Assembly: GCA_035934555.1 (NCBI GenBank)
Contig: DASYXT010000098.1
Location: forward strand, 18,781 to 82,780
DNA length: 64,000 nt
Reading direction: 5' to 3'
DNA from: DASYXT01 sp035934555
GTDB lineage: Bacteria > Verrucomicrobiota > Verrucomicrobiia > Limisphaerales > UBA8199
Under the pieces are notes generated by a model, which was given only the letters and a program-made list of their open reading frames with translations, was not told where the DNA came from and did no database searches. Below are positions 16,717 to 25,531 of the stretch, one piece after another. Position 1 is the stretch's first letter. Each line of letters starts with the position of its first letter. The position numbers and the translations under genes are program-made.

Positions 16717-18858
16717 ATGCCGGAGCTGCTGCCGTTGTTGAAGCAATTCTTTGGGTTTGCTTCGTTTCGTCCGTTTCAAGAGGAGATCATTCGCGATGCG
16801 CTCGCGGGCAAAGATGTTTTTGCGTTGCTGCCGACCGGCGGGGGCAAGTCGCTGTGTTTCCAGTTACCGGCGATGGCGCGAGCGGGCCTGACCGTGGTCG
16901 TTTCGCCGCTGATCGCTTTGATGAAGGACCAGGTGGATGGGCTCCAGGCCAGCGGCGTGCCGGCGACTTTTCTCAATTCGTCATTGGCGGCCCACGAGGC
17001 GCGTGAGCGCCTGCATGCCTTGCGCCAGGGGCGCTACCGGCTGCTTTATGTCGCGCCGGAGCGGCTGATGCTTTCGGGGTTTTTATCTGAATTGCCACGG
17101 CTGCAAATCCGTCTGCTGGCGATCGACGAGGCCCATTGCATCAGCGAATGGGGTCACGATTTCAGGCCCGAGTATCGCCAATTGGCCGCCTTGCGTGAAC
17201 TGCTGCCCGAAACGCCGATGATGGCCTTGACCGCCACGGCCACCGACCGCGTGCGCGCGGACATCGTTGGCCAGCTTAGGCTGCGGCAACCGCAATGTTA
17301 CGTCGCCAGTTTCAATCGGCCAAACCTGACTTACCGCGTCTTTGCCAAGCTCAAGCCTTACGCGCAATTGCTCGAATTGGTGCGGCGGCGCCCGCGCGAG
17401 AGCGGCATCGTCTATTGTCAGGCCCGCAAAACTGCCGAGTCCCTGGCGCAACGGTTGAACGAAGACGGCGTGCGCGCCCGGCCATACCATGCGGGATTAA
17501 CGCCCGCCGAGCGCACGGAAAACCAGGAATTGTTCCTGCGGGACGAAGCGCGGGTGATCTGTGCGACGATTGCCTTTGGCATGGGCATCAACAAACCCAA
17601 TGTGCGGTTTGTGGTGCACTATGATCTGCCCAAAAACATCGAAGGCTACTACCAGGAAACCGGCCGCGCCGGCCGCGACGGGCTGCCCAGTGAATGCGTC
17701 CTGCTCTTCAGCGCCGGGGATGTGGTGAAGCAGCGCACGTTTATCCAGGAAAAGCCGCCGCACGAACAGCGGATCGCCCGCGAGCAACTCGAACAGATGG
17801 TCCATTACGCCGAGAGCGCAGTGTGCCGCCGCCGAGAATTGCTCGAGTACTTCAGCGAGAATTATCCCGGCGACAACTGCGCCGCCTGCGACAATTGCCT
17901 CAGCCCGCGCGAGACCTACGATGGCACGGTGGCGGCGCAAAAGTTTCTTTCGTGCCTTTATCGCATTCGCCAGCAGAGCGGATTTGATTTTGGGCTCAAC
18001 CAGGTGGTCGAGGTGCTGTGTGGGGCCGATACCGAAGGGGTCCGCAAATGGAATCATCAGCGGGTATCGACCTACGGCATCGGTCGGGAACATACCCGGG
18101 CGGAATGGAAGGCAATTGGGCGGCAGTTGGTCCGACTGGGCCTGGTGAAGCAGACCTCGGACAAATTCAGCCTGGTGTCGCTGGCGCCCGACGGGTTGGC
18201 GTTGCTCAAGGAGCGCAGAACCGTCACGCTCACCAAGCCGGTGGTCGCTCCCGAGCCACAGGCAAATCGGGTTGGGGATATCGCCTGCGACGAGGTGCTG
18301 TTCGAGCGCCTGCGCCGGCTGCGCAAACAATTGGCCGACCAGCGCGCCGTGCCGCCTTATATTGTGTTCTCGGATGTGTCTCTGCGGCTGATGGCCCGCC
18401 AGTACCCGTCGAACGAGCAGGAATTCAAGCGGATTAACGGTGTAGGAGAGAAGAAACTGCGCGAATTCGGGGAAGTGTTCCTCTCGGAAATCGCGGCTCA
18501 TTTGCGGAGCTGTTCGCGCCAAATTTTTGCCGACGATTCTTTTACGGACGAACTGTCCCCACAGACGCGGTTGGGGGAGACGGCGCGGGAAACCTTGCGC
18601 CGGTTCCTGTCCGGCGAAACCCCGGAGCAGATTGCCGCTCATCGGGGCCTGGCGGCCGGCACGATTTACGGCCACCTGGCAGACGCATTGGCCGCAGGCG
18701 AGCGGCTCGATCTGAATCGATTTTTAACTGCCACTGAACAGAAGGAGATTCGAGCAGCCTTCCAGCGCATGGGCACGGGGAGTCTTAGCTCTGTGTTCGA
18801 GGCGCTCGGGGGTCGCTATGATTACGGCCGGCTCAAGCTGGTGCGGGCGGCGCTGTAG
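16717..18858 (+). CDS. recQ: ATP-dependent DNA helicase RecQ
   Basis: The ATG at 16717, with AAGG five bases upstream, is preferred. An in-frame GTG at 16705 is possible. The protein has about 713 residues. SF2 helicase motifs are present: LLPTGGGKSLCFQLPAM (Walker A), IDEAHCISEWGHDFRPEY (DEAH), ALTATAT, and motif VI QETGRAGRDG. A zinc-binding region follows (CRRRELLEYF, CAACDNC), then the winged-helix RQC domain and an HRDC domain (about 525-600). A further C-terminal helical segment (ETARETLRRFLSGETPEQIA) resembles an HTH_40-type domain. It unwinds recombination and replication intermediates. Confidence 0.95.
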   Translation: MPELLPLLKQFFGFASFRPFQEEIIRDALAGKDVFALLPTGGGKSLCFQLPAMARAGLTVVVSPLIALMKDQVDGLQASGVPATFLNSSLAAHEARERLHALRQGRYRLLYVAPERLMLSGFLSELPRLQIRLLAIDEAHCISEWGHDFRPEYRQLAALRELLPETPMMALTATATDRVRADIVGQLRLRQPQCYVASFNRPNLTYRVFAKLKPYAQLLELVRRRPRESGIVYCQARKTAESLAQRLNEDGVRARPYHAGLTPAERTENQELFLRDEARVICATIAFGMGINKPNVRFVVHYDLPKNIEGYYQETGRAGRDGLPSECVLLFSAGDVVKQRTFIQEKPPHEQRIAREQLEQMVHYAESAVCRRRELLEYFSENYPGDNCAACDNCLSPRETYDGTVAAQKFLSCLYRIRQQSGFDFGLNQVVEVLCGADTEGVRKWNHQRVSTYGIGREHTRAEWKAIGRQLVRLGLVKQTSDKFSLVSLAPDGLALLKERRTVTLTKPVVAPEPQANRVGDIACDEVLFERLRRLRKQLADQRAVPPYIVFSDVSLRLMARQYPSNEQEFKRINGVGEKKLREFGEVFLSEIAAHLRSCSRQIFADDSFTDELSPQTRLGETARETLRRFLSGETPEQIAAHRGLAAGTIYGHLADALAAGERLDLNRFLTATEQKEIRAAFQRMGTGSLSSVFEALGGRYDYGRLKLVRAAL

Positions 18859-19063
18859 CGCAGGTTTTGAACCTGCTGTACCGCAGGTTTGCAACCAGTA
18901 GAGCTGCGATAGAGTTCGTCCGAGGACACATGCGAAGATTCAACAGGAGCAAACAGAGGAAAAGGAGAAGCAGAATCTCTGTTCCCTCTGTTTCCTCCTG
19001 TTAGATTCCGAGAGGCCTTCGCCGGGCGGGCCTAAAAAAATCGTCGCCAGATGCAATGCTTTT
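18859..19063. other. Intergenic region with two hairpins
   Basis: Just after recQ is GCAGGTTTTGAACCTGC (18860-18876), a 7-bp stem, followed by a decayed second copy (GCAGGTTTGCAACC, near 18883). Further on, 18942-18959 and 18985-19002 are near-perfect inverted arms (AACAGGAGCAAACAGAGG and partner, one mismatch). Both could act as transcription terminators or be dispersed repeats. No gene is seen. Confidence 0.5.
18942..19002. repeat. 18-bp inverted repeat, hairpin
   Basis: The arms AACAGGAGCAAACAGAGG and CCTCTGTTTCCTCCTGTT pair with one mismatch across a 25-base loop. It is not followed by a T-run on either strand. It may be a repeat of the genome rather than a terminator. Confidence 0.5.
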
Positions 19064-19162
19064 CTATCGGCCCGGTCCGTTAGTTGGCGTGATGATCTCG
19101 ACAGTGTTGCTTCCCAGGCGAATCACGGTTCCTTTGGGGCGGCCATCCAGCGGCCGGGTAAG
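19064..19162 (-). pseudogene. Out-of-service 3' tail of the adjacent pseudopilin-like gene
   Basis: Downstream of the TAA at 19163-19165 the same frame continues for 32 coherent codons (LTRPLDGRPKGTVIRLGSNT, then VEIITPTNGPGR) before TAG at 19064-19066. The segment looks protein-like and joins naturally after FPEA, so the TAA probably arose by a point change from a sense codon such as CAA or GAA. Confidence 0.55.
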
Positions 19163-19468
19163 TTATGCCTCGGGGAACTCGGCGAGGTTTCCCAATCTGT
19201 AGAACTCTCCTGCCCAAGGCTGGACCAAAACATCGGGGCCAGACGCGGGCTTAAGGTACGGAGTGATGTCTTCCCGTGTGACCACTACCGTACCTGTATG
19301 ACCATGCTCGAATGCCCATGCTTGTTTTGCTCCGTCGAGTTGCCTGAGATTGTTGATAATGCCAGTGGTCTTGTTAGTGCCACTTCTGACAAAGTTCGGC
19401 CAGCAGACCACGCAGACCAGCGATAAACCGGCCACCAAGAGGATTATCAGACGGACCTTCACTTTCAT
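19163..19468 (-). CDS. Small pseudopilin-like membrane protein, probably C-terminally truncated
   Basis: The start at 19468 gives MKVKVRLIILLVAGLSLVCV, a single N-terminal membrane helix. The frame extends to 19510. The soluble part, NNLRQLDGAKQAWAFEHG and DITPYLKP, matches a small pseudopilin-like family (knowledge of similar exported proteins), but there is no prepilin Gly-Phe-Thr-Leu cleavage motif. The protein is 101 residues and stops at FPEA. The same frame resumes directly after the stop (see 19064-19162), so this may be a pseudogene. It stands alone between recQ and the hemicellulase genes. Confidence 0.6.
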   Translation of the reverse strand: MKVKVRLIILLVAGLSLVCVVCWPNFVRSGTNKTTGIINNLRQLDGAKQAWAFEHGHTGTVVVTREDITPYLKPASGPDVLVQPWAGEFYRLGNLAEFPEA

Positions 19469-19570
19469 TCTCTTAATCAACACCAGGCATGTGGCGCAGT
19501 TGCGGCCCAAGTGGGCGCCTTCCTCAGCTTCTGTCGAATTCTAGATCCGTCTTTGGCTCCTCTTGAGGTC

Positions 19571-21577
19571 CTAACGAATCTCAAGTCTCAGGATAACAAT
19601 CCCCTGAGCTGGCACGTTATATGAAAACTCAGCAGCAACCGGGGTCAAGCGGGTCATTACGGGAATGATTTTCCGCGGCTCGTTGATGGAATTTGTGTCT
19701 TCCGGTGCGCCACTCAGCGTGAGCACACTACCTTTATCAGCGAGCCGGGCCACCCCTTTGATCTCGATCTTAAGCGGCTGCGCCGTCGCCTCCGGATTGA
19801 CCAGTTTAATGAAAAGCTCGCCGGTTTTGCTATCCTTCGTCGCGGCGCCCTGGATCGTAGTATCAGCGGCGCTCACAGAAAGAATCTCATCGCCAAGGTT
19901 CCGGCTGAACATTTCAAAAGCATAATAGCTGGGCGAACCGTAAGACGAGAGGGCGTCGTAACCAAGCAGGTCCGGCCGCCATTGCCGTGCGCCGCGGTTC
20001 ACGTTGACGAACAGCGGCGCATAACACTGCATCTTAATTAAATCCGAGTTGCGCTCCATGGCGGCCATAAAGACGGCATCGCCCAGCGCGGCCTTCAGCG
20101 AAGGCGTCGGCGGTTGCTGCCGGGCGGCGGCATCCCAGGGCTTAATCCGCGCGTCTTCGTGCGCAGCCCATTCACCGACAAAAATTTCTGGTCCGTTGCG
20201 GTCATAGTTCCGGGCATACTCGGGGGACATGCGCAGGAATTCATCGGCGGAGCGGTAGTAATGCTCGTCGGTCACATCGGGCTTGCGGCTATGAACGCGC
20301 GAATGCTCCGGCTGGTCGTTGCCGATGGTCGAAATCAGCTTGAGCTGCGGGTAGCGGGCCTTAATGGCGTCATAAAACTGCGCGAACCGGGCGTCATAAC
20401 TGTGGGACCTGTCGAACCAATCTTCGTTGCCGATTTCGACGTAAGTCAGTTTGAACGGAGCCGGGTGGCCGTCCTGCGCGCGCCGCGCGCCCCACACCGT
20501 GTTGCGGTTGCCGGTGACGTATTCGATCTCTTCAAGCGCTTCCTGGACGTAAGGTTCCAACTCGGACCCGGGATTGACGTGCATACCGCGAAGCGAATAG
20601 CCGGCATAAACCGCCAGCACGGGCTCCGCGTCCATGTCCTCAGACCACTCGAGGAACTCCAATAGCCCCAGCCCATCGGTCGAGCGATAGCCCCACGGGC
20701 AGGGATGACCGTGGCGCCGCTCGACCGGGCCGAGGGTCTTCTTCCAATCAAAGCGCGACTCGATGGTGTCGCCTTCGACATAATTGCCGCCGGGGAAGCG
20801 CAGGAATTTCGGGTGCAGGTCCACCAGCATCTGCATGAGGTCCTTGCGCAGGCCATTGGGCCGATTGTTCCAGGTTGGAGGAAAGAGCGAGACGAACCCG
20901 AACCAAATGGTGCCGGGCCGCTCGAGCGTGAGCTGCAGGCGCGCATGAGTCGTCGGGGCCACTTTGCCGGTCTTGAGAACAAGCGCGAACCGTTTCCACT
21001 GCGGTGTGACGCCGGACACCTTGCCCGCGGCATAGACGGTGCCGCCATCGTCGCCGACAATGGAGATGTTGAGCGGACCGGTGAAGCCGGGTTCGGCCCT
21101 GGCGAACACGACCGCACGGTAACGGGTGCTGGGCTGGACGGGGATTCCCCAATAGCCCTCGTTGGCAACGCCTGCCGGGTGGGCCGGCGTGGCCTGGGTC
21201 ACCTTCAACTGCAGACTCGCGGCGATGGCGTCATTGAGCGGATTAGCCGAATCGAGCGCGATGGTCGCACCGCCACTCTCGCCATTCACCACGGACCAGT
21301 GGACCGGGGTCGTTGAGTTGTCCAGGAAGGCGCGGTTGCGGACTAATTCGGCGTAGAGCCCTCCGTCATAGGAATGATTTATCTCCTCGGTCATCAACCC
21401 GTAGAGCATGGGGCTGACTTTGCCGGCGGGATGGGCGGCATCGATGGTGAACGCAGGCTCGGCAGCGAAGCTGGCGGCCAGGGAAAGCGTCAGGAAAACA
21501 AGGGTGGTCCCCCAGAGTCGCGCCACTACCGGGGTGAGAGCCAAAGTGCGAGCGGAAGGGATTTTTCGTGCACTCAT
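19571..21577 (-). CDS. GH51 alpha-L-arabinofuranosidase, exported
   Basis: The protein has 668 residues from ATG 21577. The open frame upstream is not domain-like. It has a signal peptide (about 20-39, ending AASFAAE). A CBM4/9-like beta-sandwich is inserted at about 100-230. The GH51 (beta/alpha)8 barrel follows, with LRFPGGNYVEGD, the acid/base Glu385 in VEIGNEDWF and the nucleophile Glu469 in IFVGEWAAHE, and then a C-terminal beta domain. It hydrolyses terminal alpha-L-arabinofuranose from arabinoxylan or arabinan. It is divergent from the GH115 gene and shares with it an intergenic region carrying a 35-bp motif (21598-21632). Confidence 0.9.
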   Translation of the reverse strand: MSARKIPSARTLALTPVVARLWGTTLVFLTLSLAASFAAEPAFTIDAAHPAGKVSPMLYGLMTEEINHSYDGGLYAELVRNRAFLDNSTTPVHWSVVNGESGGATIALDSANPLNDAIAASLQLKVTQATPAHPAGVANEGYWGIPVQPSTRYRAVVFARAEPGFTGPLNISIVGDDGGTVYAAGKVSGVTPQWKRFALVLKTGKVAPTTHARLQLTLERPGTIWFGFVSLFPPTWNNRPNGLRKDLMQMLVDLHPKFLRFPGGNYVEGDTIESRFDWKKTLGPVERRHGHPCPWGYRSTDGLGLLEFLEWSEDMDAEPVLAVYAGYSLRGMHVNPGSELEPYVQEALEEIEYVTGNRNTVWGARRAQDGHPAPFKLTYVEIGNEDWFDRSHSYDARFAQFYDAIKARYPQLKLISTIGNDQPEHSRVHSRKPDVTDEHYYRSADEFLRMSPEYARNYDRNGPEIFVGEWAAHEDARIKPWDAAARQQPPTPSLKAALGDAVFMAAMERNSDLIKMQCYAPLFVNVNRGARQWRPDLLGYDALSSYGSPSYYAFEMFSRNLGDEILSVSAADTTIQGAATKDSKTGELFIKLVNPEATAQPLKIEIKGVARLADKGSVLTLSGAPEDTNSINEPRKIIPVMTRLTPVAAEFSYNVPAQGIVILRLEIR

Positions 21578-21597
21578 TTTGGCCAGCGTTGCACGCG

Positions 21598-21632
21598 GAG
21601 ATTGCACAGTCCACACTAATTTCAGAAGCTGC
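21598..21632 (+). promoter_or_regulatory. 35-bp motif shared with the GH27-CE15 upstream region
   Basis: The motif begins GAGATTGCACAGTCC and ends TTTCAGAAGCTGC. It is 31/35 identical to 25489-25523, in the same orientation. It lies between the divergent GH51 and GH115 starts (21577 and 21739). It is a candidate operator or activator site for hemicellulose genes. The function is inferred only. Confidence 0.55.
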
Positions 21633-21738
21633 GCTGGTGCGGTTGCGATTGACAGGGTCGTTCGGCAGGAAAGGTGCCATTCCTCATTGTCTGCGTGTCT
21701 CTGCGGCCTCGGCATCTCTGCGGTCGTTTCTGTTCCGA

Positions 21739-24654
21739 TTGAAACCCACGCTGTGCCCCCTGCGCCTCTTGCGCGTTTTCGCGGTTACCTCTGCCTGCCT
21801 ATGGGTTTGCCCCGCGTTTGCGATCGGCGAACCGCCGCTCGTTCAATTCGGCCCCACCGACAGCAGTTTCGCGCTCGTCAACACCGGCTTGGCTGCCGTG
21901 GTCCAGGTGGACGAGCACGATTGGCCAGGTGTGATTCGCGCGGTCAATGATCTGCGGACCGACATCGGGAGGGTGACGGGCATCACCCCGTCATCGGGCA
22001 AGAGCGCGACGACTGCAGGCGCCTCGACCATCATCATTGGCACGTTGGGCAAGAGCCGACTAATCGAGCAACTCATTCGCGACCAGCGGCTCGACACCGC
22101 TGCCATCTCTAATCAATGGGAGGCGGCCGTGATTCAAGTCATCAAACAACCGCTGCCGGGTATTGAAAACGCGTTGGTGATCGCGGGCAGCGACAAACGC
22201 GGCACCATTTACGCCATCTATACTTTATCGGAACAGATAGGCATTTCACCGTGGTATTGGTGGGCGGATGTGCCTGTTCGACATCGGAAAGCGCTGTTCG
22301 TCACTCCCCGCAGATATGTCCAGCGCCCGCCGGTAGTGAAGTACCGTGGCATTTTCCTCAATGACGAAGCCCCTGCCCTGGCGGGTTGGGCGAGGGAAAA
22401 ATTCGGCGGTTTGAACCATTCGTTTTATACCAATGTCTTCGAGCTGCTGCTGCGGCTCAAAGCCAATTATCTCTGGCCGGCGATGTGGGACAACTCGTTC
22501 GCGACCGACGACCCCCTCAACGCCCAACTGGCCGACGAATACGGTATTGTCATGGGCACATCCCATCACGAGCCGATGATGCGCGCCTGGAAGGAATGGA
22601 GCCGTGCCGGCAACGGGCCGCAGACGTGGGATTACGGGAAAAATGATGCGAAATTGCGCGCATTCTGGACGGAGGGCCTGCGGCGCACGCGCCCCTACGA
22701 AAAGATCATCACGCTCGGCATGCGCGGGGACGGCGACGAACCCATGAGCGAGACCGACAGTATCGGGCTGTTGGAGCGCATCGTGGCGGACCAGCGAAAG
22801 CTGATTGGCGAAATCATCGAGCCTGATGTTGCCCGGGTGCCGCAAAGCTGGGCGCTCTACAAAGAGGTTCAGGGGTATTACGAGCGCGGGATGCGCGTGC
22901 CCGACGATGTGACGTTGCTCTGGTGCGATGATAACTGGGGCAACCTGCGCCGCCTGCCGACGCCCGCGGAAGAACACCGCGCCGGCGGTGCCGGCATTTA
23001 TTATCACTTCGATTACGTCGGCGGCCCGCGCAACTACAAATGGCTGAACACGATTCCGCTGCCGAAAATCCGGGAGCAGATGAACCTGGCGTATCGCCAT
23101 GACGCGGTGCGCATCTGGATTGTGAATGTCGGCGACCTTAAGCCGATGGAAATTCCAATCGAGTTCTTCCTCACGTTCGCCAGAGACCCGGAGCGCTGGC
23201 CTCAAAACTCATTGAACGATTACCTGCGCCTTTGGGCGACGCGCGAGTTCGGGCCGGAGCACGCAACGGAGATCGCGGACTTGGTCGCGAAGTACACCAA
23301 GTATAACGGCCGCCGCAAACCGGAGTTGCTCGAGCCCGACACCTTCAGCCTGGTGAACTATGACGAAGCGGACCGGGTGCTCGCCGAATGGCAGGAACTG
23401 CGGCAGCGCGCCGAACGGATTTCGGGCCAGCTCCCTCCAGCAACGCGCGATGCTTTCTTCGAACTGGTTCTACACCCGATCACCGCTTGCGATATCGTCA
23501 ACGAGCTTTATATCACAGCGGCCAAGAACCGTCTCTACGCGCGGCAAGGTCGCGCCAGTGCCAATGATTACGCCAGCAAAACGCGCGCGCTTTTCCAGGC
23601 CGATGCGCGGCTCACGGATTATTTTCATCACCAGCTTGCCGGCGGCAAATGGGATAAGATGATGTCCCAAACCCACATTGGTTATACTGGTTGGCAGGAA
23701 CCGCCCGTCAATATCATGCCCGCCATTCGTGACCTCGACTTACCCTCCAAACCTGCCCTTGGTGTCGCGGTCGAGGGCTCGACGAATGCCTGGCCCGGCT
23801 CGACCGAACCGGCCGCTCTGCCGCGATTAGACATGTTCGGCACGCCGCGCCGGCACATTGACGTCTTTAACCGCGGCACCGGTGCCTTTGATTTCGGGGT
23901 GACCGCCAGCACGCCGTGGCTCTTGCTCAGCACCACGCGCGGTCACGTTGAAAAGGAACAGCGGCTCTGGGTGAGCGTCGATTGGAACCGCGCGCCGACC
24001 GGAACTGCCTCGGGGACGGTAACCATTTCCCGCCCCGAGCCCGAGCCCGTGGTGGTGCAAGTGAAGACCTTCAAACCAGCGGCGGACATTTGCGAACATC
24101 TGCACGGATTTGTTGAGGCCGACGGCTATGTCGCGATGGACGCGAGCCATTACACGGCGCGCCACGACACGGTCACAGCCCGTTGGGAGCTGCTGCCGGA
24201 CGATGGTCGCACGGGTTCGGCTATGACCGTGTTGCCGGTCACGGCCCCCAGCGCGACTCCTCGGCTCGCCTCACCCAGCTTGGAATATGACATGTATCTG
24301 TTCAGCACCGGCCGGGTGGAGGTGGCGCTAGAGCTGTCGCCGTCGCTGAATTACGCACCCGACCGCGGCGTGCGCATCGCGGTTTCGATGGACGACTCGC
24401 CGCCGCAATTATTGACTGTGGTGCCGAAAGGCTACGTTGCCGGCGATGGCAACCGGGATTGGGAGCAATCGGTTAAGGACAGTATCCGCGTCGTAGAGTG
24501 CGAGCAAACCGTCGCCGCACCCGGTCAGCACAGACTCAAGGTTTGGATGGTGAACCCCGGCGTGGTCCTGCAAAGGGTAGTCGTCAACACAGGTGGGGTG
24601 CGGTCGAGTTACCTCGGTCCACCGGAGAGTAACCATCGCGGCGCCAACCGTTAA
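21739..24654 (+). CDS. GH115 xylan alpha-1,2-glucuronidase, exported
   Basis: A TTG start at 21739 is proposed because it gives MKPTLCPLRLLRVFAVTSAC and a WVCPAFA signal-peptide end. The ATG at 21568 would overlap the divergent GH51 gene. The protein has 971 residues. GH115 hallmarks are GISPWYWWADVPVRHRK, RGIFLNDEAPALAGWA, FELLLRLKANYLWPAMWDN, GTSHHEPMMRAWKEW and GMRGDGDEPMSE. A C-terminal beta-sandwich domain follows (from about 660). The enzyme removes (4-O-methyl)glucuronic acid from internal or terminal xylose of glucuronoxylan. It is oriented toward the NTase/antitoxin pair at 24664-25448, with the GH27-CE15 gene beyond. Confidence 0.92.
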   Translation: MKPTLCPLRLLRVFAVTSACLWVCPAFAIGEPPLVQFGPTDSSFALVNTGLAAVVQVDEHDWPGVIRAVNDLRTDIGRVTGITPSSGKSATTAGASTIIIGTLGKSRLIEQLIRDQRLDTAAISNQWEAAVIQVIKQPLPGIENALVIAGSDKRGTIYAIYTLSEQIGISPWYWWADVPVRHRKALFVTPRRYVQRPPVVKYRGIFLNDEAPALAGWAREKFGGLNHSFYTNVFELLLRLKANYLWPAMWDNSFATDDPLNAQLADEYGIVMGTSHHEPMMRAWKEWSRAGNGPQTWDYGKNDAKLRAFWTEGLRRTRPYEKIITLGMRGDGDEPMSETDSIGLLERIVADQRKLIGEIIEPDVARVPQSWALYKEVQGYYERGMRVPDDVTLLWCDDNWGNLRRLPTPAEEHRAGGAGIYYHFDYVGGPRNYKWLNTIPLPKIREQMNLAYRHDAVRIWIVNVGDLKPMEIPIEFFLTFARDPERWPQNSLNDYLRLWATREFGPEHATEIADLVAKYTKYNGRRKPELLEPDTFSLVNYDEADRVLAEWQELRQRAERISGQLPPATRDAFFELVLHPITACDIVNELYITAAKNRLYARQGRASANDYASKTRALFQADARLTDYFHHQLAGGKWDKMMSQTHIGYTGWQEPPVNIMPAIRDLDLPSKPALGVAVEGSTNAWPGSTEPAALPRLDMFGTPRRHIDVFNRGTGAFDFGVTASTPWLLLSTTRGHVEKEQRLWVSVDWNRAPTGTASGTVTISRPEPEPVVVQVKTFKPAADICEHLHGFVEADGYVAMDASHYTARHDTVTARWELLPDDGRTGSAMTVLPVTAPSATPRLASPSLEYDMYLFSTGRVEVALELSPSLNYAPDRGVRIAVSMDDSPPQLLTVVPKGYVAGDGNRDWEQSVKDSIRVVECEQTVAAPGQHRLKVWMVNPGVVLQRVVVNTGGVRSSYLGPPESNHRGANR

Positions 24655-24663
24655 CCGGGGTGC

Positions 24664-25236
24664 TCAAGTGTGCTTGAGCCGAATGGCCCCCGCTAACACG
24701 GCCTCAAGCTCCGGCGACACCTCCAACTCGGCCGCCCAGCGCCGAAGATAGCTTTCATCCAATTTACCGCGCTGGACCTGGACGACACCCGCGACATCGC
24801 CCAACTGGCGGTCAGAGGGCGTGACACGGTTCCAATACAGCTTATGCAGAATGACATCTTCCGCTGTTGCCAACCAGATGGTTTCGCCAAACCAGGCGTC
24901 GCGAACGCGCCGGCCGAACATTTCCCTCTCGAACGGCACTGGCCGGAGCAGCCAAAAATCCGCCTTCAGCGCGGAGGGAATATGAATGAGGTTGAACTGG
25001 TTGGGCGGGTTATAGGCTGCTCGAACCGACGCCTCGTCCAGAAAATAATCAGGGTGCGCAAACGCAGAAGTGAACGGTGAAATCTGAGCTGGCGGCAGTT
25101 GGATGACAAAAACGAGGTCGTGGGTGCTGCGAGGGATGCCCCACGCATTGCTGGCCATGGAACCGGTCAGCATGTAGGTGACGTTGACTCGGTTGAGCCG
25201 GCGCACGCAGTCCAGCAACAGCTCCTGCTCGTTCAC
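24664..25236 (-). CDS. Nucleotidyltransferase-fold protein, putative toxin of a TA pair
   Basis: The protein has 190 residues. The N-terminal part fits a MNT/AbiEii-type nucleotidyltransferase (YMLTGSMASNAWGIPRSTHD, GS at 25-26 and Asp40). The second catalytic Asp of the usual DxD is replaced: the sequence is HDLVFVI, with Val42 where Asp is expected. A later acidic residue is in LKADFW. The second half has TAEDVILHKLYW and RQLGDVAGVVQVQRGKLD, typical of this family. The start overlaps the upstream small gene by ATGA. It may be catalytically weakened, or its active site may differ. The toxin role is inferred from the pair. Confidence 0.65.
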   Translation of the reverse strand: MNEQELLLDCVRRLNRVNVTYMLTGSMASNAWGIPRSTHDLVFVIQLPPAQISPFTSAFAHPDYFLDEASVRAAYNPPNQFNLIHIPSALKADFWLLRPVPFEREMFGRRVRDAWFGETIWLATAEDVILHKLYWNRVTPSDRQLGDVAGVVQVQRGKLDESYLRRWAAELEVSPELEAVLAGAIRLKHT

Positions 25237-25448
25237 AAGTTTCGGGCAAGTTCAAGCCGTTGTCGCAACAGCGCTTCGACTTGTTCGGGAGAGGCCGAGG
25301 GATTCTGGCGCCGGATACCAAGCCGCGCCATTTCGCACGCCAGTTCGTGGAGCCGCAAAGCAATCCCGACGCGTTCTTCCGGGGTCATCGCCCGGTAACG
25401 CTCGATTTGCTTGTCCAACGCTGCTTCCGGTGTCATCTCTGCTTCCAC
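25233..25448 (-). CDS. Small helical protein, putative antitoxin (Rv0078B-like)
   Basis: The protein has 71 residues. It is charged and mainly helical, with YRAMTPEERVGIALRLHELA and LGIRRQNPSASPEQVEALLR, a pattern I recognise from small proteins annotated as Rv0078B-related antitoxins. The stop overlaps the next gene start as ATGA, so the two are translated together. The resemblance is recalled by pattern and was not searched. The pair sits between hemicellulase genes. Confidence 0.55.
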   Translation of the reverse strand: MEAEMTPEAALDKQIERYRAMTPEERVGIALRLHELACEMARLGIRRQNPSASPEQVEALLRQRLELARNL

Positions 25449-25488
25449 CGTAAGCTCTGCTCAAGCCTGCCTCAAGCCCGCAATAGTC

Positions 25489-25523
25489 GAGATTGCACAA
25501 TCCGCACTAATTATAGAAGCTGC
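25489..25523 (+). promoter_or_regulatory. 35-bp motif upstream of the GH27-CE15 gene
   Basis: It begins GAGATTGCACAATCC and ends TTATAGAAGCTGC, differing at four positions from 21598-21632. It ends 8 bp before the ATG at 25532. An operator that could cover the ribosome-binding region is one possibility, and a motif in the mRNA leader is another. Confidence 0.55.
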
Positions 25524-25531
25524 CCGCGGTC

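Noticed and set aside
17497..18675. 392-aa open frame on the - strand opposite recQ
   Set aside because: Antisense to a complete RecQ. No recognisable domain.
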